From NCBI GenBank assembly GCA_029987235.1, contig DALTWF010000003.1, forward strand, positions 25,691 to 89,690: a stretch of DNA of 64,000 nucleotides, written 5' to 3'. The notes beneath the pieces are model-generated. The model did not search any database. It had not been told where the DNA came from and saw nothing but the letters and a program-made list of their open reading frames with translations. Each line of letters opens with the position of its first letter. Position 1 is the stretch's first letter. The translations under genes and the position numbers were made by a program. Of this stretch, positions 47,528 through 56,076 are shown one piece after another. The DNA comes from Methanocorpusculum sp. (GTDB lineage: Archaea; Halobacteriota; Methanomicrobia; Methanomicrobiales; Methanocorpusculaceae).

Positions 47528-48253
47528 TTACAAAATTATGGTCGTCTGCGGGATATCATCGATATATTCCCAGCCCATGCGCACCGCAAGAGCACGCATA
47601 CCAAGCACCTCAAGTGCACAATGCGTTGCTTCAATACAGGGCAGGGGCGCCTCAAGCGCAAGATTGTAGCGCAGTTCAGACGCCATAAACGCCTCGGCGC
47701 CCGCCTCCTTTGCCTCATCGATTAAATCGTAATCAAAGGCAGAACCGCCCGCAACGGCAATCCGTTTTACCTGCGAAACATCACCCCATGCACGCAGACC
47801 GCAGCCGAGAATTTTTGCAACATCTGAAAGACTTCCCCGCAGATTCCCCACCACACCGACCGATGAAGGCGTCGCATTAAGACGCACACAGTCAGATAAG
47901 CCAAGAACTTCGGCTAAAGCATCGTTAATCCCCCCTGCTGCATGGTCGAAATTCGTGTGCATAACATACAGATTGATGTTGTTCTGCAGCAGAGGGCGCA
48001 GAATCTCTGCGTTTCTGCCGACTACGCTATACATTGGATTCCAGAACGCCGGATGATGAACAACAAGAGCATCAGCCCCCAGATTCGCCGCCGCTTCCGT
48101 GACAGTGGGCGTCGCATCAAGGGCGCATGCGATTTTTTCAATCTCATCCGTACCCTCACAAATAAGACCGATGCGCCCGACCTTATCAAAATCCTCCGCC
48201 AGTTCCGGCGGCGCAATTTTTTCCATTTCCGCAATAAACTCTGACCGCTTCAT
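47528..48253 (-). CDS. Nif3-like dinuclear metal protein
   Basis: 241 residues. The paired metal motifs LVVHHPAFW (near 64) and MHTNFDHAAGGINDALAE (near 100), with a C-terminal His (IEATHCALEV), define the Nif3/DUF34 family. These form toroidal hexamers with two metal ions; the physiological role is debated. It is in an operon-like run with the genes on both sides. Confidence 0.88.
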   Translation of the reverse strand: MKRSEFIAEMEKIAPPELAEDFDKVGRIGLICEGTDEIEKIACALDATPTVTEAAANLGADALVVHHPAFWNPMYSVVGRNAEILRPLLQNNINLYVMHTNFDHAAGGINDALAEVLGLSDCVRLNATPSSVGVVGNLRGSLSDVAKILGCGLRAWGDVSQVKRIAVAGGSAFDYDLIDEAKEAGAEAFMASELRYNLALEAPLPCIEATHCALEVLGMRALAVRMGWEYIDDIPQTTIIL

Positions 48254-48255
48254 TT

Positions 48256-48795
48256 TCAGTTGTATTTTTTAATGTGAATGGTTTCTTCTTCAGCTTCCTC
48301 ATGGTGAACCGGCACAATCTCAGCCGCATTTACATAAATTGCCTGCTGATTGGCAATTGTACCGTAGACGCGGCCGATTGCCTCAACCTCTGCACCGAGA
48401 CCGATTAACAGTTCAGGCAGCGCAAACCGCCTGACCGCAATACGACCGGTCGAATCCTCGATGATATACGTCGGCTTGTTCATCATAAGACCGGATATTT
48501 TCACCACCTTGCCGGACACAATTACCGGCATACCCCTCATTGCAGGCGTAATCTGCCGCGCACGTGCCGGCTTTGCAACCGCACGAAGCCCGGGCAGTTC
48601 GTTTCTGGTCTTCTTCTCGGACGAATATACCATATAAAGCGGCACACAGATAAGAACCGCTGCAAGCGGCAGACCGACTGCAATATACAAAATATTTTTC
48701 TCGGCACCAAACGACATAGCACAAACCGCTATGAAAAATACCACTACACCCAAAAGAAGAGGAGGAATGCGCAGGGTTATTCCTTTTATTTTCAT
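48256..48795 (-). CDS. Membrane-anchored OB-fold-like protein (179 aa)
   Basis: 179 residues. Two membrane segments (about 9-29 and 34-56) are followed by a beta-rich domain (MPVIVSGKVVKISGLMM; TYIIEDSTGRIAVRRF; EVEAIGRVYGTI) with the rhythm of an OB fold. The C-terminus is acidic. The function is unknown. Confidence 0.6.
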   Translation of the reverse strand: MKIKGITLRIPPLLLGVVVFFIAVCAMSFGAEKNILYIAVGLPLAAVLICVPLYMVYSSEKKTRNELPGLRAVAKPARARQITPAMRGMPVIVSGKVVKISGLMMNKPTYIIEDSTGRIAVRRFALPELLIGLGAEVEAIGRVYGTIANQQAIYVNAAEIVPVHHEEAEEETIHIKKYN

Positions 48796-48952
48796 TCCTT
48801 AATCATAGGACGAGAATACTAATCAAAGTAGCGGAAAGAAAAAAAACGGACCCCGGACAAATCCGCGGAGTAAATTCACCGGCAGTTTATAATCCCCTGA
48901 AAACCCCATCCAAATCCCTTATTACCCAGTACAACCCACTCTTAATAACAAA

Positions 48953-49561
48953 ATGCACAAACCGGTAAAAATCCCCCCTCTTCTTTCAACCTCCATCCAG
49001 ATGAGCCTATCATCCATAGACGGCATGCTTTTCAAAGACCGTGGACCTTGCCCGTACTGCGGGGGAAAACCAATAGGATATGACACCAAAGATAAAATCT
49101 TTGCCGAACTCCTGACATCAAACGGCAGACGCCAGATTGTGGTCTTCGTCAGACGGTTCCGCTGCCGCGACTGCGGCCGCCTGCTTTACGCAGACGAACC
49201 CTTTTACCCCGGCACCCGTACCGGATCGGTGATTATCGACCTTGCAAACAGTCTTTCAACCCAGTACTCCTATGCCCACACAGCAACCATTATGCATGCC
49301 ATGGGAATTGGTATCGACCGCGGCTCAGTGAGAAATTTTGCAAACTCCCCTGTGCCGCTGCATAAAATGAACATTATGTACGGCATGCAAATGCCAAATA
49401 CGTTTGTGACGCTGATAAGTAAACTCTTAATCCCGGGCATGGCACGGCCCCTTGATATCGTAGAATTCTGCGGATATCCCTCACGATACAAAGCGCCTGA
49501 AGATTTAGCCGGTACTGCAGCCGCATACAGAAACAGCCTGAAAGAATCGGTAGAAAAATAA
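48953..49561 (+). CDS. Zinc-ribbon and helix-turn-helix-like protein (202 aa)
   Basis: 202 residues. Two Cys pairs (CPYCGG near 33; CRDCGR near 74) form a zinc ribbon of the kind found at the start of transposases and transcription factors. A helical segment follows (ANSLSTQYSYAHTATIMHAM). No catalytic transposase core is present. Likely a DNA-binding protein; the role is unknown. Confidence 0.55.
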   Translation: MHKPVKIPPLLSTSIQMSLSSIDGMLFKDRGPCPYCGGKPIGYDTKDKIFAELLTSNGRRQIVVFVRRFRCRDCGRLLYADEPFYPGTRTGSVIIDLANSLSTQYSYAHTATIMHAMGIGIDRGSVRNFANSPVPLHKMNIMYGMQMPNTFVTLISKLLIPGMARPLDIVEFCGYPSRYKAPEDLAGTAAAYRNSLKESVEK

Positions 49562-49600
49562 TTAAAAGAGCAGGACACATGTATCAATAGGAAAAAAAGC

Positions 49601-49975
49601 ATGCCGCAAGATACTGAAAATACAAACAGTCAGGGATTTATTCCGTGCGACGGATGCGGGCAGTATTTCAAAGTGGAGGAACTGAAACGGTGCACCGACT
49701 GCGGAAAAGTATTCTGTCCGGACTGCAGAAGGCATCACGTATGCGATGAATCAGACGAAGCAGAGTGCTCCTGCTGCGGAAAAACCTTCAAAAAGGAGGT
49801 CCTGATGCGCTGCAAAGACTGTGGCGACATTTTATGTCCGTCCTGCCGGAAAAAACATGACTGTACCGGTGAAAAAGGCGAATCAAAGGGCTCGGTTCTG
49901 CCGATTGTGATAACAGTAATTGTCTGCATGCTTATTATTGTGTGCGTATGGATTTGCATTGCGGCAAATCTTTAA
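49601..49975 (+). CDS. Tandem zinc-knuckle membrane protein (124 aa)
   Basis: 124 residues. Two similar Cys-rich units (CDGCGQYFKVEELKRC..., CSCCGKTFKKEVLMRC...), each with several CxxC pairs and a His, are followed by a single C-terminal membrane segment (about 100-120). The units arose by duplication and resemble AN1/B-box-like zinc folds. It would face the cytoplasm from the membrane. Confidence 0.65.
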   Translation: MPQDTENTNSQGFIPCDGCGQYFKVEELKRCTDCGKVFCPDCRRHHVCDESDEAECSCCGKTFKKEVLMRCKDCGDILCPSCRKKHDCTGEKGESKGSVLPIVITVIVCMLIIVCVWICIAANL

Positions 49976-49995
49976 TTTTTTTAAAAAAAGAGATT

Positions 49996-51111
49996 TCAGA
50001 GTTTTGTGACAATAGTCACAATATCCTTGTCAGCGACCTTGTGCTTCATACTGACCTTTGTCTCATCATGCTTTACCGAAGTCCCCCAGATTTTTGCATA
50101 CCGGAACTGGTCAACGAAATCACGGTGCAGACGCTTGCAGATATCTTCGATGGTGGTACCTTTACGCATAATCAGCGGCTCTTCCATATCTGCTTCGCCT
50201 CCGTACGGCTTTAAGTAAATCCTGATGAAGCCGAGATGCTCATAGATTGCATCTTTCAGCTTGTCAATATTGTAGCCCGAATGTGCTGAAATCATAATCG
50301 GGTCCACACCGTACTTTTCGCGCATGTGTTCTTCTACCTCATGACGCTGCGCTTCGGTGATTAAATCCACCTTGTTTACGGCGATAAAGGCAGGAATATA
50401 CATTCTGTTGCCCATTACAGCATCAATTATGTCATCCTGGTCCGCATCTTTGCCGCGGACAAGAACATCCGCATTCATAATCTTGCTTTCCGCAAGAATT
50501 GCCCGCACATCGTCGATTTTAATCTTGGACGCCCCGACCGTATTTAAGCGCACACCGCCCGATGATGTCTTTTTAATCGTGATATCCGGCTTCTTTTTGT
50601 TGATTCTGATACCGGAATCATATAATTCCTTCATTAAGACATCGACATGCACACTGTTGAATACATCGCCCAAAATAACAATCAGGTCCGCGGTACGTAC
50701 GACTGCAATAACCTCTTTTCCGCGGCCTTTGCCCATTGCCGCGCCTGCAATAAGTCCGGGAATATCCAGAATCTGGATTTTTGCGCCCTTGTATTCCATC
50801 AGTCCCGGAACCACGGTAAGCGTGGTGAACGCGTACGCTCCTGTTTCCGAATTTGCGCCGGTGAGCTGGTTTAACAGCGTGGATTTACCGACCGACGGGA
50901 ATCCGACTAAAACGATAGTTCCGTCACCGGACTTTTTCACCGCATAGCCTTCACCTCCGCCTGCCGATTTCATGGCGCGCATTACGGCTTCGTCTTTGAT
51001 TCTCGCAAGTTTTGCCTTCAGGCGGCCGATATGCTGCGATGTGGCTTTATTATATTTGGTATTTCTGATTTCGTCTTCTATTGCACGAATCTCTTCTTCT
51101 ATTCCGGGCAT
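49996..51111 (-). CDS. DRG/Obg-type GTPase with TGS domain
   Basis: 371 residues. The GTPase motifs are G1 GFPSVGKST (near 69), DIPGLI (G3) and NKVD (G4). An N-terminal coiled-coil and a C-terminal TGS domain (ending VADKDIVTIVTKL) define the DRG subfamily. These proteins act on translation and ribosomes. Its start is preceded by the 21-base element shared with serS. Confidence 0.92.
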   Translation of the reverse strand: MPGIEEEIRAIEDEIRNTKYNKATSQHIGRLKAKLARIKDEAVMRAMKSAGGGEGYAVKKSGDGTIVLVGFPSVGKSTLLNQLTGANSETGAYAFTTLTVVPGLMEYKGAKIQILDIPGLIAGAAMGKGRGKEVIAVVRTADLIVILGDVFNSVHVDVLMKELYDSGIRINKKKPDITIKKTSSGGVRLNTVGASKIKIDDVRAILAESKIMNADVLVRGKDADQDDIIDAVMGNRMYIPAFIAVNKVDLITEAQRHEVEEHMREKYGVDPIMISAHSGYNIDKLKDAIYEHLGFIRIYLKPYGGEADMEEPLIMRKGTTIEDICKRLHRDFVDQFRYAKIWGTSVKHDETKVSMKHKVADKDIVTIVTKL

Positions 51112-51116
51112 AGGTA

Positions 51117-51137
51117 TTGTCTATACTAATTAGCGCT
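51117..51137 (-). promoter_or_regulatory. Shared 21-base upstream element, GTPase copy
   Basis: Matches 37956-37976 upstream of serS at 20 of 21 bases. It lies five bases from the start codon and about 25 bases after a possible TATA box near 51151, so it overlaps the expected transcript start. Confidence 0.55.
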
Positions 51138-51175
51138 CTTATGAGATAATATCTTGTAAACTGTTCTTTCGTCAG

Positions 51176-51183
51176 ATATAAAT
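51176..51183 (+). promoter_or_regulatory. TATA box of tRNA-Glu
   Basis: ATATAAAT, about 37 bases before the tRNA 5' end, so transcription would begin roughly a dozen bases before the mature tRNA. Confidence 0.6.
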
Positions 51184-51216
51184 ATGTATGCGACTAATCT
51201 TATTACGTACTTTTAT

Positions 51217-51289
51217 GCTGATGTAGTGTAGTGGCCAATCATGCCGGCCTCTCACGCCGGCTACTGGGGTTCGAATCCCCACATCAGCA
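51217..51289 (+). tRNA. tRNA-Glu (CTC)
   Basis: 73 bases. The acceptor stem is GCTGATG/CATCAGC with discriminator A. The anticodon stem GCCGGC/GCCGGC encloses loop CTCTCAC with anticodon CTC. The T loop is GTTCGAATCC. CCA is not encoded. It has a good archaeal promoter upstream. Confidence 0.95.
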
Positions 51290-51301
51290 CTCTTCCTGAT
51301 T

Positions 51302-51652
51302 TTATTCAAAAACAAGTCCCTTATCCCTTTTTACGACCGCAATCCGGATTCTCCCCTCATCCATTTCAAGCACCGCGCCAAAAAGCCGCGCACCCCCGCG
51401 AATCAGACGCGCGCATAAATCACCTGCATCCCCCGAAATCCACCCGAGCGCGACATCCTCCTCATACGGATTACCGCAGGTAAACGAACCAAGCAGCTCA
51501 ACAAGCACCGGCCGCGCCGGATTGTGCGCATCTAAAACCAGCCGGAGCTTTTCCCCCGGCGCGGTTTTTGCACGCGCCGCGGCAACACCTGCTATATCAT
51601 CCGAACCGCAAACTTCCGCGATACATACAACCTCGCCCCCGTACAGATTCAT
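51302..51652 (-). CDS. Small beta-rich protein, HIRAN-like (116 aa)
   Basis: 116 residues. The order LRLVLDAHNPARPVLVEL, then ALGWISGDAGDLCARLIRGG and a final strand resembles a HIRAN domain, which binds DNA ends in repair helicases. The match is by pattern only. It stands alone, convergent with the tRNA. Confidence 0.4.
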   Translation of the reverse strand: MNLYGGEVVCIAEVCGSDDIAGVAAARAKTAPGEKLRLVLDAHNPARPVLVELLGSFTCGNPYEEDVALGWISGDAGDLCARLIRGGARLFGAVLEMDEGRIRIAVVKRDKGLVFE

Positions 51653-51716
51653 ACTCTAAAATATAGCACACCACCTATATTAAGAATCCCGCCTAAGTAA
51701 TAAGGATACAAGGGAA

Positions 51717-53117
51717 ATGAAACTCGAACACACATCCGTCCTCCTCCTTGCAGTCATATTCATAGCAGTGATAATGGACGGACTCGACGGCTCAATAGTA
51801 AACGTAGCCCTCCCGGTAATTGCACAGGCCTTTTCCACCGACACCGGAACAGTATCCTGGGTTTCAATATCCTACCTCTTGATAGTCGCCGGAACAATCC
51901 TTCTCTTCGGCAGTATCGCAGCCCGCGGACACATCAAAAAAATGATGATTGCAGGATTTATCCTCTTCGGAGGAGCCTCGGCACTCTGTGGCGGCTCACC
52001 AACGCTTGAAATACTTATCGCCGCCCGCGTACTGCAGGGAATAGGAGCTTCCATGCTCATGGCCTGCGCACCGATAATCTGCGTCAAATACCTCCCGTCA
52101 AAAATCCTCGGCTTATCCTTTGCCATCCTTACCGCAGGCAGTTCAATCGGATTTGCAGCCGGACCTGCAATCGGCGGCATAATTACCCATTATCTTTCCT
52201 GGAACTGGATTTTTTACATCAACATCCCGATTGCACTAACCGCGCTGTTTATCGTCATTAAGGCAATTCCAAAAAGCGCGCCCCAATCCGGCAGAAAATT
52301 CGATACTCCGGGCGCGGTCCTACTCTTCATCTTTATGGCCTCAGGCGCCTACGCACTTGAACGCTTCCCCCACCAGGGCGCAGCAGACCCGCAGATTCTC
52401 ATATTCGGCATGGTTTCCCTGATTTCCCTGGTGTTTTTCATCATCCGCGAATGCAGATGTGAATACCCGGTGCTGAACCTGCGGGTTTTCGTCAGATTCA
52501 GAATTGCAGCGATATTTGCCGCATACCTCCTGATTCAGGTGGTGTACGCCTCCCTTATCTATCTGCCGCCGTTCTACCTTTCCAACCAGGCAGGACTTGA
52601 TACGCTTGCAAGCGGGCTCTTTCTTCTGATTCCCGCCGGAATTTCAGCAATTGTAAGCATCCCTATTGGAAGATGGTCGGACCGCAGCACCGCACGCCGT
52701 CCGTTCTGTATTGTCTCCTGTGTTTTTCTCTGCATAGCGTTCGCCGTATTTGCCGTAATCAGACCTGAATGGGGTATAATTCCGCTCGTTGCCGCACTGG
52801 TCTGTATGGGTCTTTGTATCGCCTTTGAAAGCGGCCCTGCGACCAGTAAATGTGTGGAACTGCTGCCCGATGCCGAAAAAGAGTGCGGTTCAACCCTGAC
52901 CTTGACATGTGTCTACGCAGGCGCGGTTGCAGGAACAGCGCTTTTTGCCGCCGTCTTTACCATGTTTACCGCAGAAGGCGGCGTTGTTTTGTCCTTTGCC
53001 GAACTGCCCGGTCCGCTCTTTTTGTCCGGTTATCATGCCACAATGCTTATCGGGCTTGGTATTTCTGTCATCTGTACAGTTTTAATGGCAATAGTTCCTG
53101 ACGCTGTGCGGAAGTAA
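51717..53117 (+). CDS. MFS transporter, DHA2-like
   Basis: 466 residues with 12-14 membrane segments. The opening DGLDGSIVNVALPVIAQAF and the stretch LLIVAGTILLFGSIAARGH are typical of drug:H+ antiporters of the DHA2 type. It probably exports a small molecule; the substrate is unknown. Confidence 0.85.
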   Translation: MKLEHTSVLLLAVIFIAVIMDGLDGSIVNVALPVIAQAFSTDTGTVSWVSISYLLIVAGTILLFGSIAARGHIKKMMIAGFILFGGASALCGGSPTLEILIAARVLQGIGASMLMACAPIICVKYLPSKILGLSFAILTAGSSIGFAAGPAIGGIITHYLSWNWIFYINIPIALTALFIVIKAIPKSAPQSGRKFDTPGAVLLFIFMASGAYALERFPHQGAADPQILIFGMVSLISLVFFIIRECRCEYPVLNLRVFVRFRIAAIFAAYLLIQVVYASLIYLPPFYLSNQAGLDTLASGLFLLIPAGISAIVSIPIGRWSDRSTARRPFCIVSCVFLCIAFAVFAVIRPEWGIIPLVAALVCMGLCIAFESGPATSKCVELLPDAEKECGSTLTLTCVYAGAVAGTALFAAVFTMFTAEGGVVLSFAELPGPLFLSGYHATMLIGLGISVICTVLMAIVPDAVRK

Positions 53118-53164
53118 CGCCAGACAAAACACTCTTAATCTGGGACATCAAATAGTATGATACT

Positions 53165-53839
53165 ATGAAAAAAGTAGGTATTTTAGGCGGTACCGGAAAC
53201 ATCGGTGAAGGTCTGGCACGGAGAATCTGTCTCGGCGGCAAATTTGACGTCGCAATCGGCTCCCGCGGCGCGGACAAAGCGCAGATTGCAGCAGACGGTG
53301 TGTGCGCATGTTTAAAGGAGCGCAATTTTACTGCAACCACCTGTACCGGCGGCACCAACGCAGATATCTGCGATTCCGACATTCTGATTCTGTCCCTTCC
53401 GTTCGAGCGCATCGAATCAACCATTGAAACGGTGGGAAAAGAGAAGTTCGAGAACAAAATCATCATTTCCTTAATCAATCCGATGGTAAGAAACCCGGCA
53501 GAAAAGTACTTCCTTCCCGATACTCCGGCAGACGGTTCTGCTGCACTTGCCATTCAGGAGATGCTGCCGGCATCGGCAAAACTCTGCTGCGCATTCAACA
53601 ATGTTGCCGCAGGCAAATGGATGGAACTTGACGAGGTCCTTGATTACACGGTTGCAGTATGCGGTGATGATGCCGAAGCAAAGAAAGCCGTAATAGAGCT
53701 TGTTGCAAGTGTTTCAAAACTTGTTCCGCTCGATGCAGGTCCGCTTGCAATGTCTAAAGTCATTGAAGGAATTACGCCGCTTGTTATCACTATTGCCATG
53801 CGCAACGGTCTTAAAGACGTGGGCGTGTACTTCAAATAA
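53165..53839 (+). CDS. npdG: F420H2:NADP oxidoreductase
   Basis: 224 residues. The N-terminal nucleotide-binding GILGGTGNIGEGLARR and the later ILSLPFERIE and SLINPM segments match F420-dependent NADP reductase. It moves hydride between reduced F420 and NADP+, supplying NADPH for biosynthesis in methanogens. The length is normal. The transcript probably ends at the T-rich stretch behind it. Confidence 0.88.
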   Translation: MKKVGILGGTGNIGEGLARRICLGGKFDVAIGSRGADKAQIAADGVCACLKERNFTATTCTGGTNADICDSDILILSLPFERIESTIETVGKEKFENKIIISLINPMVRNPAEKYFLPDTPADGSAALAIQEMLPASAKLCCAFNNVAAGKWMELDEVLDYTVAVCGDDAEAKKAVIELVASVSKLVPLDAGPLAMSKVIEGITPLVITIAMRNGLKDVGVYFK

Positions 53840-53933
53840 AAATTCTTTTTGTAACTATTCAGCCCCCCCTCTCATTTTTGAAAAAAAAGTTGAAAGTGTT
53901 TCTACGAATCAGAATTAGTCGCTCCGCTCTCAA

Positions 53934-54083
53934 CACGAAAAACACGGAATCTTTCACTAAAATCACGAAAAAACCTCTCACGAAAAATACCGAAATATCA
54001 CGAAAATTTTAGTGTTTTTTAGATAGTTTTAGTGAAAGAATATATTTTTCGTGATTTTAGTGAAAGATTTCGTGTTTTTCGTG
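53934..54083. repeat. Long inverted repeat (hairpin element)
   Basis: Arms 53934-53972 and 54045-54083 are complementary over 39 bases with one mismatch, and the pairing continues outward into GC-rich flanks (near 53918 and 54105). The arms are built from cacgaaa- and actaaaa-type motifs. It lies in the 342-base gap between npdG and the reductase gene, where no gene is visible. A related half-copy lies at 57597-57662. Confidence 0.7.
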
Positions 54084-54181
54084 TCAGGGAGCGTAAGCGA
54101 CTTCAAAATCACCCTTCTGCAGAAGCATAAAAGGACAGAATAGTTACCTCTTTTTTCTCCCGCGCCAAATAATACAGTATT

Positions 54182-55324
54182 GTGTACGATGTAATAATCG
54201 CCGGTGCAGGACCGGTCGGTTCAGCAGCCGCAAAATACTGCGCAAAAGCAGGGCTTTCTGTTCTCATCCTCGAAGAACACGGAACAATAGGTCATCCCGT
54301 GCAGTGCGCAGGGCTTCTGTCAAACTCCGCATTCGCCGAATGCGGCGTAAGCCAAGACTCCGTTTTACATACCGTTACCGGCGCATCCGTTATCGATTCA
54401 GGCGGCAAAGCGCTCACTTTTGATGCCCGCGAAAAAAAAGCATACATCGTCGACCGGCAGGCCCTGGACTTTGAAATGGCAGAAGATGCCGCATCAGCCG
54501 GTGCGGAATTCCGCCTGAAGACCTGTATTACCGAAATAAACGCCGCAAAACAGATTATTCACACCGCGTGCGGCGAAGATATTTCATACAACCTCCTTAT
54601 AGCAGCAGACGGCCCCCGCAGCGTTGCCGCACGCGCTTATGACATCGCACCCTCAAAATTCATCTACGCCGGCATCCAGACCGAAGTCCCCTGGCAGGGC
54701 GCCGCAAACCTTGTAGAACTCTACCCCAACGCCGCGCCCGAATTTTTTGCATGGGTCGTGCCGACATCGGAAGACCGGGCGCGCATCGGTCTTTTAGGAA
54801 CCCGGAATGTGCCGGCGCTCTTTGACGCATTTGCAAAAAAATTCGCCGGCGCAAACCTGCACTCAGTCACTGGCACCGTGCCTATAGGAATCCGCGACAA
54901 AACCTGTGCCCCTGGCCTGCTCCTTACCGGAGACGCCGCCGGATTTCCCAAACCCACCTCAGGCGGCGGAATATACACCGGCGTACGCAGCGCACGCCAT
55001 GCGGCAGAAACCGCCGCCGCCGCATGTGAAGCGCAAAATTATACGAACCTGTTTTTATCCCGCTACGAAACCCTCTGGCGCGCAGACTTCGGCCGCGAAC
55101 TCGACTGGGGTCTTGCCGCACTCAGATTGCGCCGGAGTCTTACAGAAGACGAAGTTGACGCCTGCCTTGCCGCGCTCAACACCCCCGAAGTTATTGAAAA
55201 GATAAAAACCATCGGCGACATGGACCGCCCCTCCGAACTCTTAAAAACCCTCATAACGCACCCGGGCGTTGTAAAAACAATAGGACTGACCGGTATTCGC
55301 GGCATATTACGCACGATACTGTAA
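54182..55324 (+). CDS. Geranylgeranyl reductase (lipid saturation)
   Basis: 380 residues from GTG 54182. The FAD-binding motif GAGPVGSAAAKYCAKAGL, the PVQCAGLLS segment and GDAAGFPKPTSGGGIYTG place it in the geranylgeranyl reductase family that saturates the isoprenoid chains of archaeal lipids. It is a peripheral flavoprotein. The C-terminal helix bundle is intact. Confidence 0.85.
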   Translation: MYDVIIAGAGPVGSAAAKYCAKAGLSVLILEEHGTIGHPVQCAGLLSNSAFAECGVSQDSVLHTVTGASVIDSGGKALTFDAREKKAYIVDRQALDFEMAEDAASAGAEFRLKTCITEINAAKQIIHTACGEDISYNLLIAADGPRSVAARAYDIAPSKFIYAGIQTEVPWQGAANLVELYPNAAPEFFAWVVPTSEDRARIGLLGTRNVPALFDAFAKKFAGANLHSVTGTVPIGIRDKTCAPGLLLTGDAAGFPKPTSGGGIYTGVRSARHAAETAAAACEAQNYTNLFLSRYETLWRADFGRELDWGLAALRLRRSLTEDEVDACLAALNTPEVIEKIKTIGDMDRPSELLKTLITHPGVVKTIGLTGIRGILRTIL

Positions 55325-55384
55325 AGACTTGGGCACAGGTATCTTTCCGCAATACCTATTAAGAACAAAGACACCATACTATAC

Positions 55385-56074
55385 ATGAAATTATTAGTCA
55401 GCCCCAGCTCTATAGAAGAGGCAAAATTCTGTCTCAAAGCTGATATCGTTGACGTAAAGAGACCTGCAGAAGGGTCTCTTGGAGCCAATTTTCCATGGGT
55501 AATCCGTGAAATTAAGAAATTAGCAGGCAATACCCCTGTATCTGCAGCCATCGGCGATTATCACCCGCTCCCCGGAAACGCAAGCCTTGCCGCATACGGC
55601 GCAGCATGCGCAGGCGCGGATTATGTAAAAATCGGTCTGATGTTTTCCGACAAAACACTTGCCCGTGAGGTCATTGAAGGCGTTGTCCGCGCTGTAAAAG
55701 AGCCGTTCCCGGAAAAGAAGGTCGTCATCGCAGGATATTCGGATTTTGCACGCTTAGGCGTTATCAGCCCGTTTGATATTGCACCACTTGCAGCAGAAGC
55801 AGGTGCAGATTTTGCCATGATTGATACCGGCAAAAAAGACGGCAAGAGCACGTTTGAGTTCATGAACGGCGACATACTTGCCGAATTCACTGATTTAAAC
55901 CGTTCTCTTGGCATCGGCACAGCCCTTGCAGGTTCCCTGAAATTTGAAGATATCCCTGTACTGAAAAAGATTAATCCTGAAATCATCGGTGTCCGCGGTA
56001 TGGTCTGCGGCGGCGACCGTACTACCATGGTTCAGGAAGCGTTAGTGAAAAAGGCAATTGAGATGGTGCATTAA
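55385..56074 (+). CDS. mfnB: (5-formylfuran-3-yl)methyl phosphate synthase
   Basis: 229 residues. The active site Lys region (DIVDVKRPAEGSLGANFPW) and the later YVKIGL and AMIDTGKKDG stretches match MfnB/UPF0264. It makes the furan precursor of methanofuran from glyceraldehyde-3-phosphate, so it is a good marker for a methanogen. It is two bases upstream of guaB and shares its strand. Confidence 0.9.
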   Translation: MKLLVSPSSIEEAKFCLKADIVDVKRPAEGSLGANFPWVIREIKKLAGNTPVSAAIGDYHPLPGNASLAAYGAACAGADYVKIGLMFSDKTLAREVIEGVVRAVKEPFPEKKVVIAGYSDFARLGVISPFDIAPLAAEAGADFAMIDTGKKDGKSTFEFMNGDILAEFTDLNRSLGIGTALAGSLKFEDIPVLKKINPEIIGVRGMVCGGDRTTMVQEALVKKAIEMVH

Positions 56075-56076
56075 TC

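Noticed and set aside
48953..49561. Insertion-sequence transposase.
   Set aside because: It has a zinc ribbon and helices but no catalytic core, and no terminal inverted repeats are visible.
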